From assembly GCF_012933655.1 (NCBI RefSeq), contig NZ_JABBJJ010000095.1:1-37206 (forward strand): 37,206 nucleotides of DNA, in the 5' to 3' direction. The DNA comes from Pyxidicoccus fallax. Lineage in GTDB: Bacteria > Myxococcota > Myxococcia > Myxococcales > Myxococcaceae. This document shows positions 32,558 to 37,206 of this stretch, piece after piece (positions within the stretch are counted from its first letter, which is position 1; each line of letters starts with the position of its first letter). Under the pieces are notes generated by a model. The model saw nothing but the letters and a program-made list of their open reading frames with translations. It was not told the origin of the DNA and ran no database searches. A program made the translations under genes and the position numbers.

Positions 32558-34219
32558 ATGGCATGGTGGTGGCTGTCTGAGACATGCAGGACGGCGCGGC
32601 GGGCCGCGGGGCTCGTCGCCCTGGCGCTCGCGGGCGCCTCGCTCCCGGCGGCGGCGCAGAGCACGCCCGTCCCGGGCCTGTATTACGGCGAGTGGTACGA
32701 GGAGAAGAACCGCGACGAGGATGCGAAGCCTCGCGAGTTCATCCTCATCAACTACTTCTTCACCCGCCTCTCGTTGACGAACGAGGTGGGTGACCCGGCG
32801 GGCCTGCGCGGCGTGTCGTTGGGGCCCATCGGCGCGCTGGCGGGCAGCGCGGTGCGCGTGGAGCCGTCGCAGTCGGCGTACTTCGTCGAGCAGCGCTGGA
32901 TTCCCGTCATCGAGTACAGCCCCCACTTCGTGGACGGGCTGGCCTCCTTCCGCGCCCAGTTCGAGGTGGACTTCCTGTGGGGCCGCTCGGCCAACGCCGT
33001 GCAGCAGAACGAGGGCGGTGGCTTCAACGCGGACCAGGTCAACATCCAGACCAAGAACGTCAACGTCGCCATCTACCCGACGCGCAAGCCGAGCCAGCTC
33101 ACGCTGCTCATCGGCACCCAGCCCGTCTACGACTCCCTCTACGACCCCACGCGCACGCCGCTGGCCGACATCACCCGCACCGGTTACAAGCTGGCCTTCC
33201 TCGGCAGCGACGCGACGGGCCTGTCCATCTTCAGCAGCTACAAGGGCCACGCGAGGCTGAGCCTGCTGCCGCTGGGCACCGCCCAGGCGGACAAGGCCAC
33301 CCGGGGTGACCCGCGCCTCAAGTACATCTGGCTGGCCATGGCGGACTACACCTACCCGGTGCGTCCCAACACCAACGTGGGCGTGTCCGCGTGGGCGCTC
33401 AACGACGCCACCAAGGGCGACGCCTACGCCTTCGACGGCCTCGTGAAGAGCGGCCCGTCCTCCACGGGCCTCAACAGCTTCACGGGCACCGCGCGCTTCC
33501 CCATCGAGCGGCCCGAGGGCACCGTCTTCTGGGTGGGCGCCAACTTCAACCACAACATCGACTTCCGCATGGGCCGGCTCGGCGCGTCCGGCTTCGTCAT
33601 GTACAACGGCGGCGAGTACACCAGCGACGACCCCGAGCGCTCCGCGCTGGACACGCTGACCATCTCCGGCCTCTCCGCCAACCTGGAGCTGATGTACCAG
33701 TGGGGCCGCGGCCCCGCGGACGTCGTCACGCTGGAGGGCATGTTCACCACCGGCGACAACAACCTCGCCGATGACCGCTACACCGGCGCCTTCACGCTCA
33801 ACCAGTACGGCCTGCCCGGCGCCGTCTGGTTCAACCACAAGATGCTCATCCTGTTCCCGTTCACCAGCACGGTGAACAACTACACGGGCGCGGTGACGGA
33901 CATCTCCAACCAGGGCTACGGCCTGCGCGCCGGTATCGCCTCCGCGGCGTGGGACATCGTCCCCAACAAGCTCAACCTCAAGCTGGCCACGGGCATCGCC
34001 AACTCCGGCGCCACGCCGGCGCGGTGGAGCCCGGACGTCCGCCGCGGGCGCTTCATCGGCGCCGAGGTCAACGCCGAGCTGCGCTACCACATCCGCTACC
34101 TCATGACGGCCGGTCTGCACGCCGGCTACATGTTCCGCGGCAGCTTCTACGACGGCTCCACCACCGTGCGCTCGGACCCGTTCGCCGTGTTCTCCACCTT
34201 CACCTGGTACGCGTTCTGA
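32558..34219 (+). CDS. Outer-membrane beta-barrel protein (porin-like)
   Basis: 553 residues from ATG 32558, with gagg about 6 bases upstream; the frame is open 99 bases further but without a site. Signal peptide with cleavage near LPAAA-QST. The mature protein has alternating amphipathic strands rich in Tyr, Phe and Asn (for example FRAQFEVDFLWGRSANAV, VFWVGANFNHNIDFRMG, LRYHIRYLMTAGLHAGYMF) and a terminal aromatic Phe (FTWYAF), the signal for barrel assembly. No family name is certain; alginate-export-like or lipid-transport porins are possible. It is separated by 2 bases from the hydrolase lipoprotein, implying a shared job at the outer membrane, perhaps uptake and hydrolysis of lipids. 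Confidence 0.82.
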   Translation: MAWWWLSETCRTARRAAGLVALALAGASLPAAAQSTPVPGLYYGEWYEEKNRDEDAKPREFILINYFFTRLSLTNEVGDPAGLRGVSLGPIGALAGSAVRVEPSQSAYFVEQRWIPVIEYSPHFVDGLASFRAQFEVDFLWGRSANAVQQNEGGGFNADQVNIQTKNVNVAIYPTRKPSQLTLLIGTQPVYDSLYDPTRTPLADITRTGYKLAFLGSDATGLSIFSSYKGHARLSLLPLGTAQADKATRGDPRLKYIWLAMADYTYPVRPNTNVGVSAWALNDATKGDAYAFDGLVKSGPSSTGLNSFTGTARFPIERPEGTVFWVGANFNHNIDFRMGRLGASGFVMYNGGEYTSDDPERSALDTLTISGLSANLELMYQWGRGPADVVTLEGMFTTGDNNLADDRYTGAFTLNQYGLPGAVWFNHKMLILFPFTSTVNNYTGAVTDISNQGYGLRAGIASAAWDIVPNKLNLKLATGIANSGATPARWSPDVRRGRFIGAEVNAELRYHIRYLMTAGLHAGYMFRGSFYDGSTTVRSDPFAVFSTFTWYAF

Positions 34220-34221
34220 CC

Positions 34222-35415
34222 ATGAGCACCTCCCGCGCCTTTACCGCCCTGCTCCTCGCGGCGGGGCTGTCCTCCGCCGGCTGCGCTCGTTCGTACGCTG
34301 GCCAGTCCGCCATCTCCTTCCAGGACCTGGACTACACCTCCGAGTCCACGAAGCAGCCGTGGCCCGTGAAGCGGCTGCCGCTGAAGGAGATTGCGCTCCA
34401 GTACAACACCGCCACCGTGCCCGAGGTGGCCTACGTGGACCTGCCCGGGGCCACCCCGGAGGCGAAGACGGTGGTCTTCATCCACGGGCTCGGCTCGTAC
34501 CTGAAGTTCTGGCGCTCGCAGCTCGACGTCTTCCACCAGCAGGGCTACCGCGTCATCGCCGTGGACCTGCCGGGCTACGGCAAGTCCGACAAGCCGGGCA
34601 CCTTCCCGTACACCATGGAGGCCATGGCCGACGTGGTGCGCGAGTTGGTGAACGCGCTCGGCCTGGACAAGCCCATCCTCGCCGGGCACTCCATGGGCGG
34701 GCAGACGTCGCTCTCCTACGCCATCCGCTACCCGGACGCGCTGAGCGGGCTGGTGCTGGTGTCGCCCGCCGGCTTCGAGAAGTTCTCCTGGAAGGAGAAG
34801 GCCTGGTTCGAGCGGGTGATGAGCACCGAGTTCATCAAGACCGCGCCGGAGTCCGCCATCTGGGGCAGCGTGCGCCAGGGCAACTTCATGACCTGGCGGC
34901 CGGAGCTGGAGTGGCTGATTGAAGAGCGCGTGCGGCTGGCGAGGTCGCCCGAGTTCGACTCCTACGCCTACGCCAACGTCCGCACGGTGCGGGGCCTGGC
35001 GCACAACGACTTCGTGCGCGACAACCTGCACCACGTCACCGTGCCCACGCTCATCGTCTACGGCACGGATGACCGGCTCATCCCCAACCCGTTCCTCCAC
35101 GGCGGCGAGGCGCGCGACATCATGGAGTACGGCGCCTCGCGGATTCCGGGCGCGAAGCTGGTGCCGCTGAAGGGCTGCGGGCACACCGTGCAGCTCGACT
35201 GCCCGGCGCGCTTCAACGAGGCGGTGCTCCCGTTCGTGAGCGCCGTGGCGCAGGGGCAGATTGCCGTTCCCGAGGGCACCCCGCCGAAGGAGGAGGCCCC
35301 GACGCCCGTGGCGCCGTCCACGCCGGCCTCCGGTCCGACGACGCCGGAGAGCGTGCCTCCGGCGACGCCGGGACAGGAGGGGGCTCCGGCTCCCGCGGAC
35401 GCTCCGCGCCCGTGA
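34222..35415 (+). CDS. Lipoprotein alpha/beta hydrolase
   Basis: 397 residues. Lipobox SAGC (Cys21) after MSTSRAFTALLLAAGLS. Catalytic features: oxyanion region FIHGLGSYLKFWRSQL, VDLPGYGKSDKP, nucleophile AGHSMGGQTS (GxSxG), acid YGTDDRLIP and His in GCGHTVQLD. The last ~50 residues are a Pro/Ala/Thr-rich tail (VPEGTPPKEEAPTPV and similar), unusual for this fold and perhaps a surface spacer. It acts at the outer membrane on ester or similar substrates. ATG 34222 follows the barrel gene stop by 2 bases, so translation is coupled. A duplicated terminator lies downstream. Confidence 0.9.
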   Translation: MSTSRAFTALLLAAGLSSAGCARSYAGQSAISFQDLDYTSESTKQPWPVKRLPLKEIALQYNTATVPEVAYVDLPGATPEAKTVVFIHGLGSYLKFWRSQLDVFHQQGYRVIAVDLPGYGKSDKPGTFPYTMEAMADVVRELVNALGLDKPILAGHSMGGQTSLSYAIRYPDALSGLVLVSPAGFEKFSWKEKAWFERVMSTEFIKTAPESAIWGSVRQGNFMTWRPELEWLIEERVRLARSPEFDSYAYANVRTVRGLAHNDFVRDNLHHVTVPTLIVYGTDDRLIPNPFLHGGEARDIMEYGASRIPGAKLVPLKGCGHTVQLDCPARFNEAVLPFVSAVAQGQIAVPEGTPPKEEAPTPVAPSTPASGPTTPESVPPATPGQEGAPAPADAPRP

Positions 35416-35430
35416 CACGGTGAAGAAGCA

Positions 35431-35511
35431 AGGCCCCACCTTCGCTTCGCCGCGAGGGTGAGGTTTCCCGTCGAGGGCGTGAGGCCCCACCTTCGCTTCG
35501 CCGCGAGGGTG
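35431..35511. repeat. Tandem 30-bp direct repeat of a terminator half
   Basis: Identical 30-base units at 35431-35460 and 35482-35511, separated by 21 bases. Each begins aggccccaccttcgcttcgc. The second can form a complete hairpin; the first has only its inner 9 pairs (cacc ttcgc with gcgag ggtg). Confidence 0.8.
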
Positions 35512-35515
35512 GGGC
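35484..35515. terminator. Bidirectional terminator between convergent hydrolase and lipase genes
   Basis: 13-bp arms gccccaccttcgc (35484-35496) and gcgagggtggggc (35503-35515), one wobble, 6-base loop, then ttctt. It serves the hydrolase on plus and the lipase on minus. Confidence 0.75.
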
Positions 35516-35535
35516 TTCTTCGTTGGTGCGGCCGG

Positions 35536-36576
35536 CTACGGGATGACGTGGCTGCGCACCATGCTGTACTGCACGGCGGCCGTCAGGTCCTTCGAGTTGA
35601 AGTGCCCGTACGGGTAGCCCGAGTACACCTTCTCGCCCGTCTGGCCGGGGATGCGGGAGGTGTACTCGCCGTAGACGATGCCGCCGTAGCCGATGACCTC
35701 GTCCGCGGTGGAGTAGATGGTGTAGCGGTACGTGCCCTCGTAGCCGCTGGAGGCGCGCAGGTCGTTGAGGTACGCCGAGCGGCCCACCACGACGCCGAGG
35801 TACAGGTAGCCCGGGTACAGGCCGTTGGTGGAGCCGCAGGTGGGCGTGCCCGGCCCCGTCTGGTAGCAGGACGTCAGGCCGAGGTTGGCGCCGGCGATTC
35901 CGACGAAGGTGTCCACCGAGCCCTTGATGGGCGCGCCCACGTAGTAGTCACCACCGTTGGCGGAGTCGTTCGCCCAGCCGCCCAGGATGGCCTTGCGCGT
36001 CAGCGTCACGCCCATGGAGTGGGTGACGATGTCCACCTGACTGGCGCCGGTGTAGAGCAGCACCGCCTCGATGAACTTGCGCACCTTCATGACGTTCGTC
36101 TTCGAGTGGTACTGGTACGCGGACATCGCCGCGTTGGCCGGGCCCCACGTCGTCGCATACAGCTCGCTCGTCTTGTAGCCCTTCGAGTGGAAGTACTCGA
36201 TGGAGGCGTTCCAGCCCGTCTGGCCAAGGGTGCCGGTGCCCACCGCCTTGTCCGAGTTGCCGTGGATGAAGATGACGGGCTGGTTCACCACGGTGTCCGT
36301 GCTGCTGGCCCTGCCGCCGTAGCTGCCGCCGGACAGGTCCGCGCGCACGAAGTCGTAGCTGCTGTAGCCGTTGTCCGTGAGCCACTGGCGGAAGTGCGCG
36401 GTGACGCCGGTGGAGGAGACGGCGGCGGACTCGGCGGTGCCGATGTCCTCGCCCGCGGGCGCTTCGACGGCGGGGGACTCCGGAAGAGGCGACTCGACGT
36501 CGACGCCCTCGCCGCAGCCGGTGATGGAACCGAGCAGCAGCGAGCCCGCGATGAACAGCGAATGCCGCAGACGCAT
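35536..36576 (-). CDS. Secreted/lipoprotein lipase-like protein (alpha/beta hydrolase, lipase class 2 type)
   Basis: 346 residues. Lipobox ITGC (Cys21); the following ~35 residues are an acidic, Pro-rich linker. Catalytic landmarks: VIFIHGNSD (oxyanion), VDIVTHSMGVTLTR (nucleophile elbow, HSMG), STADEVIGYGG (acid Asp) and GHFNSKD (His). The pattern matches bacterial lipase class 2/EstA-like enzymes that hydrolyse acylglycerol esters outside the cell. aaggag lies 8 bases before ATG 36576. It diverges from the quinone oxidoreductase across a 154-base region containing a 9-bp inverted repeat. Confidence 0.87.
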   Translation of the reverse strand: MRLRHSLFIAGSLLLGSITGCGEGVDVESPLPESPAVEAPAGEDIGTAESAAVSSTGVTAHFRQWLTDNGYSSYDFVRADLSGGSYGGRASSTDTVVNQPVIFIHGNSDKAVGTGTLGQTGWNASIEYFHSKGYKTSELYATTWGPANAAMSAYQYHSKTNVMKVRKFIEAVLLYTGASQVDIVTHSMGVTLTRKAILGGWANDSANGGDYYVGAPIKGSVDTFVGIAGANLGLTSCYQTGPGTPTCGSTNGLYPGYLYLGVVVGRSAYLNDLRASSGYEGTYRYTIYSTADEVIGYGGIVYGEYTSRIPGQTGEKVYSGYPYGHFNSKDLTAAVQYSMVRSHVIP

Positions 36577-36657
36577 GGACTTCTCCTTGGATTGTTGGGG
36601 GGTGCGCGCGGAGAAACACGATGTCTCGTCGCGCGCGCTGAGCAGTCTAATGACTCG

Positions 36658-36693
36658 ACATGAACGCGTCGTCAGATGAATCGACGTTCATGT
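36658..36693. promoter_or_regulatory. Inverted repeat in the divergent lipase/oxidoreductase promoter region
   Basis: Perfect 9-bp arms acatgaacg (36658-36666) and cgttcatgt (36685-36693) with an 18-base spacer. A third gttcatg is at 36727-36733 and contains the oxidoreductase ATG. The arrangement looks like half-sites of a dimeric regulator controlling both genes. Confidence 0.5.
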
Positions 36694-36730
36694 GCGTTGT
36701 CGCAATGCGTCGCGTGATACTCACGTGTTC

Positions 36731-37206
36731 ATGCGTGCACGGAAGGTCGTCATCTCGAAGGCGGGTGGGTACGAGCGGCTCCAGGTTGAAGACCTGAATC
36801 AGCCTTCACCTGGGCCCGGTGAGGTCGTCGTCGCCACCGAGGCCATCGGCGTGAACTATGCGGACTGCGTCATCCGCATGGGGCTGTACGCGTCCGCGAA
36901 GGAGTACGTGGGGTGGCCCATCACCCCCGGCTTCGAGTTCGCGGGCACGGTGGTCTCCACGGACCCTGGTGTGACGGACCTGGCTCCGGGGACGCGTGTG
37001 TTCGGTGTCTCGCGCTTCGGCGGCTACTCGACGCACGTTGTCGTGCCGCGTCATCAGGTGTTCGCGCTGCCGTCGGGGCTGACGATGGAGCAGGCGGCGG
37101 GGTTTCCGACGGTGTTCCTCACGGCGTACTACGCGCTGTTCGAGCTGGCGCACCCGCGGCCGGGGGCGAGCGTGCTGGTGCACTCGGCGGCGGGCGGGGT
37201 GGGAAG
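36731..37206 (+). CDS. Quinone oxidoreductase/zinc-type medium-chain dehydrogenase (3' end cut by window)
   Basis: 158 complete codons, open to the right edge. It begins MRARKVVISKAGGYERLQVE. MDR-family landmarks: PGPGEVVVATEAIGVNYADC, PGFEFAGTVVSTDPGV, GTRVFGVSRFGGYSTHVVV, and VLVHSAAGGVG, the start of the NADPH-binding loop. The catalytic zinc ligands of alcohol dehydrogenases are absent and NYADC marks the quinone-oxidoreductase/VAT-1-like branch, which reduces quinones or enones with NADPH. Residues LNQPSP fall on a third, diverged copy of the TetR-start repeat (36792-36811). The upstream inverted repeat may regulate it with the lipase. Confidence 0.88.
   Translation, partial: MRARKVVISKAGGYERLQVEDLNQPSPGPGEVVVATEAIGVNYADCVIRMGLYASAKEYVGWPITPGFEFAGTVVSTDPGVTDLAPGTRVFGVSRFGGYSTHVVVPRHQVFALPSGLTMEQAAGFPTVFLTAYYALFELAHPRPGASVLVHSAAGGVG
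36792..36811. repeat. Diverged third copy (20 bp) of the TetR-start repeat
   Basis: Matches 22161-22180 at 18 of 20 bases and keeps the TGAA-6-TTCA dyad, but lies inside coding sequence about 60 bases into the oxidoreductase gene. It could be an operator within the gene or a coincidence of coding. Confidence 0.4.

Noticed and set aside
21299..35415. OleABCD-type olefin pathway (thiolase fold, hydrolase, ligase, SDR)
   Set aside because: The hydrolase is a lipoprotein, the KAS III-like enzyme lacks the His and Asn, and the SDR is 7 kb away and FabG-like.
35431..35511. Start of a CRISPR array
   Set aside because: Only two units, with an internal terminator hairpin, one 21-base spacer and no cas genes.

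Overview
The window is high-GC DNA with gene content typical of a fruiting myxobacterium (Myxococcus/Corallococcus type). The strongest markers are a popC-popD pair (subtilisin-like C-signal protease and its inhibitor), a SitA-like polymorphic lipoprotein toxin with a probable immunity gene, many lipoproteins and several lipid-metabolism loci. No rRNA, tRNA, IS element, prophage or CRISPR array was recognised.

Layout. (a) 1-3657: end of an FAD oxidoreductase, an ECF41-type sigma factor, then on the minus strand an Lgt-like membrane protein and a methyltransferase. (b) 3658-6565: a long leader, popC, an intercistronic hairpin and popD. (c) 6566-7873 (minus): an alpha/beta hydrolase and RidA. 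(d) 8068-14030 (plus): a tightly packed lipid locus of acyl-ACP desaturase with an N-terminal receiver-like domain, hotdog thioesterase, stand-alone ACP, fatty acyl-AMP ligase, a small ORF, a FemAB/GNAT-like acyltransferase and a VTT/DedA-like membrane protein. (e) 14020-17669 (minus): a lipoprotein serpin with a predicted Arg P1 and a large BACON-like/beta-propeller lipoprotein. (f) 17938-20541: an Slt70-like lytic transglycosylase with an unusual linker. (g) 20547-27367 (all minus): a hypothetical protein, a FabG-like SDR, a PLP aminotransferase with an Lrp/AsnC regulator, a TraB/GumN-fold lipoprotein, a pentapeptide-like protein and the SitA-like toxin. (h) 27546-35415 (plus): a hypothetical protein, TetR regulator, KAS III-like enzyme lacking the His and Asn of the triad, acyl-CoA synthetase, lipoprotein, outer-membrane barrel and lipoprotein hydrolase. 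(i) 35431-37206: a tandemly duplicated terminator, a lipase-like lipoprotein (minus) and a quinone oxidoreductase cut by the right edge.

How genes may work together. PopD should hold PopC inactive in the cytoplasm. In (d) the ligase could load a fatty acid on the dedicated ACP, the desaturase modify it, and the thioesterase or FemAB-like enzyme release or transfer it; the product is unknown. In (g) the toxin and the gene 23 bp downstream look like a contact-dependent toxin/immunity pair whose toxin C-terminus and immunity gene share lower GC. In (h) a TetR regulator appears to control lipid activation genes beside an envelope lipid-handling set. A 26-bp near-identical sequence overlaps the TetR start codon and lies upstream of the SDR, with a 20-bp related copy in the final gene, suggesting either a shared operator or copied sequence.
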